DNA of 64,000 bases, taken from positions 62,001 through 126,000 of the forward strand of contig JALSRK010000024.1 of the NCBI GenBank assembly GCA_026984795.1, read 5' to 3'. The translations under genes were made by a program, and so were the position numbers. How positions within the stretch are numbered: the first letter of the stretch is position 1; every line of letters begins with the position of its first letter. Under the pieces are notes generated by a model that saw only the letters and a program-made list of their open reading frames with translations, ran no database searches and was not told where the DNA came from. This DNA comes from Solibacteraceae bacterium. Its GTDB lineage: Bacteria > Acidobacteriota > Terriglobia > Bryobacterales > Bryobacteraceae. Below are positions 26,910 to 33,930 of this stretch, piece after piece.

Positions 26910-28151
26910 ATGGCGAAATCCGTGACCAGCCCGCCGAACGTAAACCTCGGAGCGTTACTCGTTTGCCCGAACGCCAAGATGATGGCCGAGCTGCTGCCCC
27001 TGCTGACGCACAACATCCCGGGGGTGCAGCTTCACTCTGTCAAGGAGTATCCGGAGAGCAGCTTTCTGGCCGACTTCGTCGTCAACCAGCACCCCCGGCT
27101 GTGTTTTCTCGATGTGGATACGGACCCAGAGCGAGCCCTGGGGCTGATCCGCGAGCTGCAACTGTTGGATCCGAGCCTGCCCATCATCGTTCTGTTGGGG
27201 CAGAACGAGCCGGATTTGATTCTTCGCTGCCTGCGCCAGGGCGCCACCGAATTTCTGATGCAGCCGTTCACGGCTGAAGAGCTGGCGCCGGTGCTGCAAC
27301 GGCTCTCTCAGCTCAGTCCCTCGATGAACTACGGCAGCGGCGGGCGGGTGATCTGCGTGGCCCCGGCCAAAGGGGCCTGCGGCGCCAGCACCATCGCCGC
27401 CAACCTGGCCACGCGCAAGAAGACGCTCGGCGCCAACCGGCTGCTGCTGGCCGACCTCGACCCGCTCACGGGCACGATCTCTTTCCTGCTGAAACTCAAG
27501 TCGAACTACAGCATCCTGGACGCCATGAACCTGGCCACCAGTCTGGACCGGGACCTCTGGGACGGCGTGGTGTCGAGCTGGAACGGGATCGACGTGGTTC
27601 TGGCTCCCGAGAACCCGATGGATTCGATCAGCGAACTCCAGGATCCGGCCCCGGTGCTGGAGTTCGCCCGCCAGCTCTACGACGTCATCATCGTGGATTG
27701 TGCGGGCCTGTTCGGCGATTGGGGTCTGGCCCTGGCGCGGGTAGCCACGGACCTGTTGCTGGTGACCACCAACGAACTCCCGGCCCTGCAGAGCACTCAA
27801 CGGGTACTTGGACACCTGGAGCGGAACCGGGTGGAACGATCCAAGGTGCGTCTGGTCGTGAATCGTTACAGCCGGGACGTGGGCCTCAGCACCGACGCAA
27901 TCTCCACCGCCTTGCACACCGACGTATTCGCGGTGATCCCGAGCGATTACGAGGCCGTGCAGAAAGCTCTCGTGGAGGGCAAGCCGGTGAATTCGAGCAG
28001 CGCTTTCGGCAAGCACCTTTCGAAGCTCGCCCGGCGGCTGGCCGGCGCCGACGAAACCGCCGACCACGAGACAGCCCACAAACGGGGAAAGGCCAAGGGA
28101 GCTTCCCTCGCCGGTCTGTTTTCCTCCCTGTTCTCGCGAGCCCCTTCCTGA
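26910..28151 (+). CDS. CpaE/TadZ-like receiver-ATPase (MinD/ParA superfamily)
   Basis: A 413-residue protein with a receiver-like N-terminal domain (1-135: LGALLVCPNAKMMAELLP, LCFLDVDTDPERA, IIVLLGQNEPD, ATEFLMQPFTAEEL) and a MinD/ParA-type ATPase (about 145-375). The Walker A is a deviant, APAKGACGASTIAANLA, and Walker B reads DVIIVDCAGLFG. This is the architecture of CpaE/TadZ, which places Tad/Flp pilus machinery at the pole. No other tad/cpa gene lies in the window, so this copy is an orphan and may localise something else. Its C-terminal tail (380-413) is basic and low complexity. Confidence 0.87.
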   Translation: MAKSVTSPPNVNLGALLVCPNAKMMAELLPLLTHNIPGVQLHSVKEYPESSFLADFVVNQHPRLCFLDVDTDPERALGLIRELQLLDPSLPIIVLLGQNEPDLILRCLRQGATEFLMQPFTAEELAPVLQRLSQLSPSMNYGSGGRVICVAPAKGACGASTIAANLATRKKTLGANRLLLADLDPLTGTISFLLKLKSNYSILDAMNLATSLDRDLWDGVVSSWNGIDVVLAPENPMDSISELQDPAPVLEFARQLYDVIIVDCAGLFGDWGLALARVATDLLLVTTNELPALQSTQRVLGHLERNRVERSKVRLVVNRYSRDVGLSTDAISTALHTDVFAVIPSDYEAVQKALVEGKPVNSSSAFGKHLSKLARRLAGADETADHETAHKRGKAKGASLAGLFSSLFSRAPS

Positions 28152-28262
28152 GCTCCGGCGGCGCCGGCGGCCCCGGCGTTCGCAGGAAAACCCGTGTTTG
28201 GGTTGGGGACCGAGGGTGAGCCGCGCGCAGGGAGAGGCTCGCTACAGACAACTGCGCGACCC

Positions 28263-28290
28263 CGGCTGAGCCGCAGGGCGGCTTCAGCCG
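28263..28290. terminator. Hairpin between convergent CpaE-like gene and pyrC (possible terminator)
   Basis: Arms 28263-28274 and 28278-28290 pair as a 12-bp GC-rich stem with one bulged T and a three-base loop; the right arm includes the pyrC stop codon. It lies between two convergent genes where a bidirectional terminator is expected, but no T-tract follows on either strand, so Rho-independent function is doubtful. Confidence 0.35.
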
Positions 28291-29570
28291 TCCTTGCGCT
28301 CCCAGACGAGTTGGCCGTCCACGAAAGTCGCCACGGCGGCGCCGCGGAACCGCCTTCCGTCGAATGGCGAGTTCTTGCTCTTCGAGAAGGTCCGGTTCAC
28401 GTCGTAGGTCCACTCGAGTTCGGGATCGAGGATCGTGACGTCCGCGGCTTCACCCGGCGCCAAACGGCCCGCCGGGAGCCCGAAGGCCTGGGCCGGGCCG
28501 GTGGTAAACAGCTCGACGAGCCGCATCAGCGAAATCCGGCCCGGATGGAAAAGGACGTCGAACACGACGGCCACAGCGGTCTCCAGCCCGATTACGCCAA
28601 AGGGGCACCGCTCGAACTCCTGCATCTTCTGATAACCGGTGTGGGGGGCGTGGTCGGTGGCCACTGCGTCCACCGTCCCGTCGGCGACCCCTTCGAGAAG
28701 AGCCTCGAGATGCTCGCGCCCGCGCAGCGGCGGCTTCATTTTGAAGTTGCTGTCGTATGGAATCGAGTCCTCGTCGGTGAGCGCCAGGTGATGCGGAGTC
28801 ACTTCACAGGTCACCGGCAGGCCGCGGGACTTGGCGAAGGCTACCATGGCCATTGAGTTCTTCGTGGAGAGGTGCGCGACGTGGTAGCGGGCGCCGGTGA
28901 TCTCGGCCAACAGCAGATCGCGGGCCACCATCACGTCCTCGGAGCAAGCCGGGATGCCCCGCAACCCTCGGCGGCAGGAAGCAACCCCCTCGTGCATGTC
29001 GCCGCCCGAGGACAGGTGCAGGTCCTCGCAGTGCTGAACGACGGTGAGGCCGAAAGACCGGGCCAGTTCCATGGCCCGGCGCATCACCCGGGCGTTCATC
29101 ACCGGCATGCCATCGTCGGAAATGGCTACGACGCCGGCCCTTTTCAGGGTGCCGATCGGGGCCAGTTCCTCGCCCTTGCTTCCCTGAGTGATCGCGCCGA
29201 TGGGATGGACCTTCACCACCGCCGACTGCCGGGCCTTCTCGAGGATATAGCCGGTGACCGTGGCGCTGTCGTTCACCGGCTGCGTATTCGGCATGCAGCA
29301 GATCCGCGTGAAGCCGCCCGCGGCGGCGGCACGGGCGCCGGTTTCGATAGTCTCGGCGTGGGGCAAGCCGGGCTCACGCAGGTGGACATGCAAATCGATG
29401 AAGCCCGGCGCCACGATCTTGCCGGCGGCGTCGTAGACCCTGGCGCCTTCGACCTCGATGTTCGGCTCCACGGCCTCGATATGAAACCCCTCGATCAGCA
29501 GGTCGGCAGTCTCATCGCGCCGCGTGGCAGGGTCGATCACCCGCCCGTTCTTGATGATCAGTTTTCCCAT
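28284..29570 (-). CDS. pyrC: Dihydroorotase (class I, PyrC-type)
   Basis: Zinc amidohydrolase that cyclises carbamoyl-aspartate to dihydroorotate in pyrimidine synthesis. The 428-residue product has the metal-binding DLHVHLREPG, GGFTRICCMPNTQP, the carbamylated-lysine region, the histidine segments QHCEDLHL and YHVAHLSTKNS, and the catalytic ATDHAPHT. The start ATG 29570 is two bases after the pyrB stop. Last gene of pyrR-pyrB-pyrC. An in-frame extension upstream to 29930 only reads antisense-like pyrB sequence and was discarded. Confidence 0.97.
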   Translation of the reverse strand: MGKLIIKNGRVIDPATRRDETADLLIEGFHIEAVEPNIEVEGARVYDAAGKIVAPGFIDLHVHLREPGLPHAETIETGARAAAAGGFTRICCMPNTQPVNDSATVTGYILEKARQSAVVKVHPIGAITQGSKGEELAPIGTLKRAGVVAISDDGMPVMNARVMRRAMELARSFGLTVVQHCEDLHLSSGGDMHEGVASCRRGLRGIPACSEDVMVARDLLLAEITGARYHVAHLSTKNSMAMVAFAKSRGLPVTCEVTPHHLALTDEDSIPYDSNFKMKPPLRGREHLEALLEGVADGTVDAVATDHAPHTGYQKMQEFERCPFGVIGLETAVAVVFDVLFHPGRISLMRLVELFTTGPAQAFGLPAGRLAPGEAADVTILDPELEWTYDVNRTFSKSKNSPFDGRRFRGAAVATFVDGQLVWERKDG

Positions 29571-29572
29571 GG

Positions 29573-30481
29573 CTATCCAAGAACTCTCTCCAGCACCGCC
29601 ATGCGGACGGCGACTCCGTTTTCCACCTGGTTGAGGATCACCGATCTCTGGGAGTCGGCCACCTCGGAGGAGATCTCCCGGCCTCGGTTGATGGGCCCGG
29701 GATGCATCACCAGAACGTCGGGCCGGGCCAGTTCGATGTGCTCGGGCGCCAACCCATAGAAGGAGAAGTACTCCCCGCGGGGAAAATCGGGCTCGTGCTG
29801 GCGCTCGAGCTGGACACGCAGCATCATGATGACGTCGCAGCCCCGGATCGCCTTCCTCATGTCGTACTCGATCGACACCCCGGGAGCGATACCGGCCAAC
29901 TCCGGCGGCACCAGCGGCGCCGGCCCGCACAAAACGATGTCGACGCCGAACTTCGACAGCAAGTAGACGTTGGAGCGCGCCACCCGGCTGTGCTCGATGT
30001 CGCCGATGATGGCTACCCGCAAGCCCTCCAGGCTCCGCTTGCGATCGAGAATCGTGCGGGCGTCAAGCAGCGCCTGGGTCGGATGCTCGTGGGTACCGTC
30101 ACCGGCGTTGATGATCGGCGTCCGGAGGTGCCGCGCCAGGAAATGAGGGGCCCCGGAGGCCTTATGGCGCATCACGATCGCGTCCGGGCGCATCGCGGCG
30201 AGGGTGTTCAGGGTGTCCACCAGAGATTCACCCTTGGAAAGGCTCGAACCGGCGCCGCTGATGAGGATTGCGTCGCCGCCGAGACGCCGCGTGGCGATCT
30301 CGAAGCTCGTGCGGGTGCGCGTGGAAGGTTCGAGAAACAACAGGACGACGGTCTTGCCCCGGAGCCTGTCGAACTGGGCGAAGGAGCCGTCCCCGACCGG
30401 CTGGAAGTCCTTGGCTCGATCAAGAATCGCTTCGATCTCTTCCCGTGGTAGATCCTCGATACCGAGCAGCCCTTGGATCAT
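29573..30481 (-). CDS. pyrB: Aspartate carbamoyltransferase catalytic subunit
   Basis: Makes carbamoyl-aspartate, the first committed step of pyrimidine synthesis. The 302-residue protein shows the carbamoyl-phosphate loop EPSTRTRTSFE, the SLSKGESLVDT loop, HPTQALLDA and the aspartate-binding MRVQLER and HPGPINRG segments. The length fits catalytic chains that work without PyrI, and no pyrI is adjacent. ATG 30481 lies 76 bases after pyrR; a TACACT about 19 bases upstream could act as an internal -10 box. Confidence 0.97.
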   Translation of the reverse strand: MIQGLLGIEDLPREEIEAILDRAKDFQPVGDGSFAQFDRLRGKTVVLLFLEPSTRTRTSFEIATRRLGGDAILISGAGSSLSKGESLVDTLNTLAAMRPDAIVMRHKASGAPHFLARHLRTPIINAGDGTHEHPTQALLDARTILDRKRSLEGLRVAIIGDIEHSRVARSNVYLLSKFGVDIVLCGPAPLVPPELAGIAPGVSIEYDMRKAIRGCDVIMMLRVQLERQHEPDFPRGEYFSFYGLAPEHIELARPDVLVMHPGPINRGREISSEVADSQRSVILNQVENGVAVRMAVLERVLG

Positions 30482-30557
30482 GATCGCCTCGACTTTCCAG
30501 TGTAGTGCCTCCCGCTTTCGCCGGCGCGCCCGCGGGAGAACACCGGCCCCGGGCGTT

Positions 30558-31118
30558 TCACGAGCCGGCGCCGCCGGGCAGCCGCAGGACCCGCTCTTCG
30601 CCGTCGATCTCCCGGAGCCGCACCTCGACAAGCTCGTCTCTGGATGTCGGAATCCGCCGCCCCACGTATTGCGCCTCGATGGGCAGCTCCCGATGCCCGC
30701 GATCGACCAGGACGAGCAACTCGACCCGCGCCGGGCGGCCGTGGTCGAACAGGGCATTCAAGGCCGCGCGAGCCGTCCTCCCGGTGAAGAGAACGTCGTC
30801 AACGAGGACCACGTCGAGATCGGTCACTGGGAAAGGAATCTCGGTGGCGTTCACCACGGGCTGCCGGGCGACCAGCGAAAGATCGTCGCGGTAGAGTTGG
30901 ATGTCGAGGATCCCGACCCGCGGCGCCTGGCCCTCGATCTCCTGAATCTTGCCGGCCAGCCGCGTCGCCAGCGGAACCCCGCGGCGCCGGATGCCTACAA
31001 ACGCCAGGCGATCGAGCTCGGGCCTCTTCTCGACGATTTCATGGGCGAGCCGCACCAGAGTCCGGTGGATCTCCGAGGCGCTCATGATCTGCACGCCGTC
31101 GCTGCCACGCCCGTTCAT
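30558..31118 (-). CDS. pyrR: PyrR, bifunctional pyrimidine regulator / uracil phosphoribosyltransferase
   Basis: PyrR binds pyr mRNA in the presence of UMP and promotes attenuation, and has weak UPRT activity. The 186-residue protein has the PRPP-binding motif DVVLVDDVLFTGRTARAALN, with LAFVGIRRRGVPLATRL and RGHRELPIEAQYVGR. The start ATG 31118 has GAGG upstream. It heads pyrR-pyrB-pyrC. I looked for an attenuator in the 159 bases before it and the 76 bases before pyrB and saw no clear anti-terminator/terminator pair, so the mode of control is open. Confidence 0.95.
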   Translation of the reverse strand: MNGRGSDGVQIMSASEIHRTLVRLAHEIVEKRPELDRLAFVGIRRRGVPLATRLAGKIQEIEGQAPRVGILDIQLYRDDLSLVARQPVVNATEIPFPVTDLDVVLVDDVLFTGRTARAALNALFDHGRPARVELLVLVDRGHRELPIEAQYVGRRIPTSRDELVEVRLREIDGEERVLRLPGGAGS

Positions 31119-31277
31119 TCCGGCCTCGCCAACCGCCCAGCGTACCACACGCCTTCGGGTGGCCCGGTGACGCGGCGCGCCGGGGGCGTGGCGGTGCGGG
31201 CGGCCAAAAAAAGTTGTTCCAACGATCATTTTTGTGGCACTAATTAAGACAGGGCTTTTCTCGAGGAGGGATGTTCC

Positions 31278-31595
31278 ATGACGGCTCCATTCGCACCGCT
31301 GCCGCCAGCCGGCGTGCGGTTCACCAAGAAAGAACGGGAACTCTTCCAGGCGCTGGCCGGCAACGCCAACTGCGTTCTCAGCCGGTCTTACCTGCTGCGT
31401 GAGGTCTGGGGTTACCACGAGGGGACGCGCACGCGAACCGTCGATGTCCATATCCGCCGGCTGCGGAAGAAACTGGAAAGGACCCCAGGCGTTCGCATCT
31501 GCACCGTCTTCCGCCAGGGTTATGTAATGGAAACGGCGGACGGCGCATCGGAAACGGTCCGTTGCCGCTCGAGGGGCGCTGTCTTGCGGGGCTGA
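31278..31595 (+). CDS. Stand-alone OmpR/PhoB-type winged-helix DNA-binding protein
   Basis: A 105-residue protein consisting only of an OmpR-type winged helix (about 12-90): VRFTKKERELFQALAGN, LSRSYLLREVWGY, the recognition helix RTVDVHIRRLRKKLE and the wing CTVFRQGYVM. There is no receiver domain and no frame upstream that could encode one, so it is either a phosphorylation-independent regulator or a truncated relative. An excellent GAGGAGG Shine-Dalgarno precedes ATG 31278, and the region 31205-31260 is AT-rich and likely holds its promoter. Divergent from pyrR. Confidence 0.87.
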   Translation: MTAPFAPLPPAGVRFTKKERELFQALAGNANCVLSRSYLLREVWGYHEGTRTRTVDVHIRRLRKKLERTPGVRICTVFRQGYVMETADGASETVRCRSRGAVLRG

Positions 31596-31606
31596 GGCTG
31601 ACGCTG

Positions 31607-31897
31607 TCAGAACCGTTTGAGACGGTTCTTGATCCGCCGGGCGAGTTTCTCGATCCGTTCGGCTTTCCGCAGGGCGTTGAGCGACAAGACGTGGTAGTCG
31701 TTTTCGTCCAGCTCTTTCTTCAGCGCTTCGGCAAGCTTGACGAGTTCGGCGGCATCCTGGCGGGACTTCCGGTACTCATGCTCGAGGATGTGTTCGGCCT
31801 GGGTGCGGCCATCCGGCATGCGTCTCTGGGTCGCGTCTTCGGGTTGCTGCGCCGCCAGCAACGCGCTCAGAATGGCCAGTAATATCAGGCGTTTCAT
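31607..31897 (-). CDS. Small secreted helical protein of unknown function
   Basis: A 96-residue protein with a signal peptide (MKRLILLAILSALLAAQ) and a charged, helix-forming body rich in Lys, Glu and Arg (about 35-94, for example DAAELVKLAEALKKELDEN), which may form a coiled coil. GAGGG precedes ATG 31897. It is divergent from hom and convergent with the winged-helix gene, its stop lying 12 bases from that gene's end. I do not recognise the family. Confidence 0.75.
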   Translation of the reverse strand: MKRLILLAILSALLAAQQPEDATQRRMPDGRTQAEHILEHEYRKSRQDAAELVKLAEALKKELDENDYHVLSLNALRKAERIEKLARRIKNRLKRF

Positions 31898-31910
31898 GAT
31901 CCCTCACTGG

Positions 31911-31916
31911 TATCAT
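31911..31916 (+). promoter_or_regulatory. Candidate -10 box for hom, start-proximal
   Basis: TATCAT eight bases before the hom ATG (31925). A transcription start about seven bases after the box would leave a two-base leader, and no Shine-Dalgarno exists. It overlaps a minus-strand TATGAT that could serve the small secreted protein gene. Confidence 0.45.
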
Positions 31917-31917
31917 A
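31912..31917 (-). promoter_or_regulatory. Candidate -10 box for the small secreted protein gene
   Basis: TATGAT on the minus strand, 14 bases before ATG 31897, leaving room for the GAGGG ribosome site. It shares five positions with the plus-strand TATCAT of hom, forming a nearly symmetric bidirectional promoter core. Confidence 0.35.
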
Positions 31918-31924
31918 GCCTCTT

Positions 31925-33229
31925 ATGCGGGAGGTGAAGGTCGGCATCATCGGGCTGGGGAACGTCGGGCTCGGAACGCTGCGCATCCTGGCGGAGAATG
32001 CTGCGCAGATCGAGCTGAAACTGGGCTTCCGCCTGAGCGTCCGGGTGGTGTGCAGCCGGAATCCGGCCGCCAAGCAACTGCCGGATGCCTTCCGCGACGT
32101 GCCGCGCACCTCCGACTGGAAGCAGGTGGTGACACACCCGGAGGTGGACATCGTGGCCGAGCTGGTAGGCGGAACAACGGTGGCTTCCGAGATCGTTCAA
32201 GCAGCGATCGCCAACGGGAAGTCCGTGGTCACCGCCAACAAGGAGCTGATGGCGCTGGCCGGGGCTGAGATCTGGGATCGGGCCATCGCCGCCGGCATCA
32301 ACCTGGCCATGGAAGCCAGCGTGGCCGGGGGCATCCCGATCCACGCCGTTCTGCGGGAGGGCATCTCCGGAGACCGGATCGTCGCCCTTTACGGCATCCT
32401 GAACGGCACCTGCAACTACATCATGACCGAGATCGAGCGCTGCGGCGCCGACTTCGCCGAGGTGCTCGCTGAGGCTCAGCGCCTCGGTTACGCCGAAGCC
32501 GATCCCAGCGCCGACATCGACGGAGCCGACGCCCGCTCGAAGCTCGCCATCCTCGCGGCTCTGGCTTTCGGAGAACGGATCACGCCGGACGACATTTACA
32601 CGGAGGGCATCCGCCGCATCTCGCCCGTCGATTTCCAATACGCCGAGCGGCTGGGACATACGATCCGTCTGATCTGCGCCGCGCGACAATCCAAACAGGG
32701 ACTGGTGCTCTCGGTGCGGCCGTCGCTGATTCCGCGCGGCACGATTCTCGCCAGCGTCCAGGGCGCGTACAACGCTGTGTGGGTCCGGGGCCGGTACGGG
32801 GAAGATACGTTCTATTACGGAAAAGGGGCCGGACCCGAGCCGACAGGGGTCGCCGTGGTCAGCGATCTGATGCGGGTGGCGCGGGAGATCCGGCGGGGAA
32901 GTCCGGAGCGCGTCTCGCCGTTCGCTCACGAGCGCCTCGGCGAATACAGACCCATACCGGTAGAAACCCAAAAGAGTGCCTTCTATCTTCGTTTCCGGGT
33001 CAAAGACCGCCCGGGCATCATCGCCACCCTCGGGCGTATCCTGGCCGACCGGGGTATTAGTATCGACGCGGTCCTTCAACTCCCGTCGGACTCCAAAGAC
33101 GACCTGCCTTTTGTCATCACCCTCGAGCGGAGCCGCGAGGCGGCCGTGCGCGAAGCTCTGGAGCAGATGCGGACACTGGATTTCATGGTGGAAGACCCGC
33201 TGGCCATGCCGATGGAAACGGCCTTATGA
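31925..33229 (+). CDS. hom: Homoserine dehydrogenase with C-terminal ACT domain
   Basis: NAD(P)-dependent reduction of aspartate semialdehyde to homoserine, toward threonine and methionine. The 434-residue protein has the Rossmann motif GIIGLGNVGLGTL, the catalytic region VTANKELMA, NGTCNYIMTEI, and GYAEADPSADIDGADA. A regulatory ACT domain occupies about 350-425 (YLRFRVKDRPGIIATLGRIL), the usual site of threonine feedback. It is monofunctional (no aspartokinase part). The last four bases overlap the next gene (ATGA). Confidence 0.96.
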   Translation: MREVKVGIIGLGNVGLGTLRILAENAAQIELKLGFRLSVRVVCSRNPAAKQLPDAFRDVPRTSDWKQVVTHPEVDIVAELVGGTTVASEIVQAAIANGKSVVTANKELMALAGAEIWDRAIAAGINLAMEASVAGGIPIHAVLREGISGDRIVALYGILNGTCNYIMTEIERCGADFAEVLAEAQRLGYAEADPSADIDGADARSKLAILAALAFGERITPDDIYTEGIRRISPVDFQYAERLGHTIRLICAARQSKQGLVLSVRPSLIPRGTILASVQGAYNAVWVRGRYGEDTFYYGKGAGPEPTGVAVVSDLMRVAREIRRGSPERVSPFAHERLGEYRPIPVETQKSAFYLRFRVKDRPGIIATLGRILADRGISIDAVLQLPSDSKDDLPFVITLERSREAAVREALEQMRTLDFMVEDPLAMPMETAL

Positions 33230-33888
33230 AAACCTCTCAGTTTGTACTGATTCTCGCCGCTTCGGCCGGGCTGCTGTTGCCCGGACAAGTGGCCACCGAA
33301 GCCAATCGCCGGCTGGAGTCGGCGGAAGGGCGCCAGCGGCTGATCCAGGTCCTTTCCAACCCGGAGCGGGCGGAGCGGCTGCGGGCCCGGAAGCTCGTCG
33401 AGGCTCTGGAACTCAAACCCGGCGACACGGTGGTGGACCTGGGCACCGGCGCGGGCATCTTGCTGCCGTTCTTGGCGTCCGCGGTGGGCCCTAGGGGTAC
33501 GGTGATCGCCCAGGACATCCACCAGGACTATCTGGACGCGGCCCGGAAAACGGCTGATGAGGCCGGCATCACGAACCTGCGGCTCGTGCTGGGAACTGAG
33601 CGCAGCCCGAACCTCGAGCCCGGCGCCGCCGACGTCATCGCCACCGTGGACGCTTACCACCACTTCAACTACCCCGAGGAGATGCTGGCCGGCATCAAAG
33701 CGGCGCTGAAGCCCGGCGGCCGGTTTGCCGTGCTCGACTATTACCCGGAGGGGTTCCGGGAACCGGGGCACATCCGCGCCGACAAACCGGAAGTGATCAA
33801 GGAAATCGAACAGGCTGGGTTCCGCCTCGCCGCCGACAGGGAGCACGTGCCCGGCAAGCAGTACCTGATCATTTTTACGACGGAGTGA
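33226..33888 (+). CDS. Exported class I SAM-dependent methyltransferase-like protein
   Basis: A 220-residue protein with a signal peptide (FVLILAASAGLLLPGQ, cleavage near 21) followed by a compact class I methyltransferase fold: DTVVDLGTGAGILLPFLA (motif I), VIAQDIHQDYLDAA, DVIATVDAYHHFNYPEEML and LKPGGRFAVLDYYPEG. SAM is not known to be available in the periplasm, so location and activity are puzzling. It is translationally coupled to hom but has no obvious link to amino acid synthesis. Confidence 0.83.
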   Translation: MKTSQFVLILAASAGLLLPGQVATEANRRLESAEGRQRLIQVLSNPERAERLRARKLVEALELKPGDTVVDLGTGAGILLPFLASAVGPRGTVIAQDIHQDYLDAARKTADEAGITNLRLVLGTERSPNLEPGAADVIATVDAYHHFNYPEEMLAGIKAALKPGGRFAVLDYYPEGFREPGHIRADKPEVIKEIEQAGFRLAADREHVPGKQYLIIFTTE

Positions 33889-33930
33889 CGGCTGGGAGCG
33901 AGATCCCGGCGGTACGGGGAAGGCGTCGGT

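Noticed and set aside
30482-30557. PyrR-dependent attenuator between pyrR and pyrB
   Set aside because: No convincing anti-anti-terminator/terminator combination or T-run is visible in this 76-base spacer.
31610-31628. Hairpin GAACCGT/ACGGTTC as a terminator between convergent genes
   Set aside because: It lies inside the last codons of the small secreted protein gene, and no T-tract follows on either strand; kept only as a curiosity.
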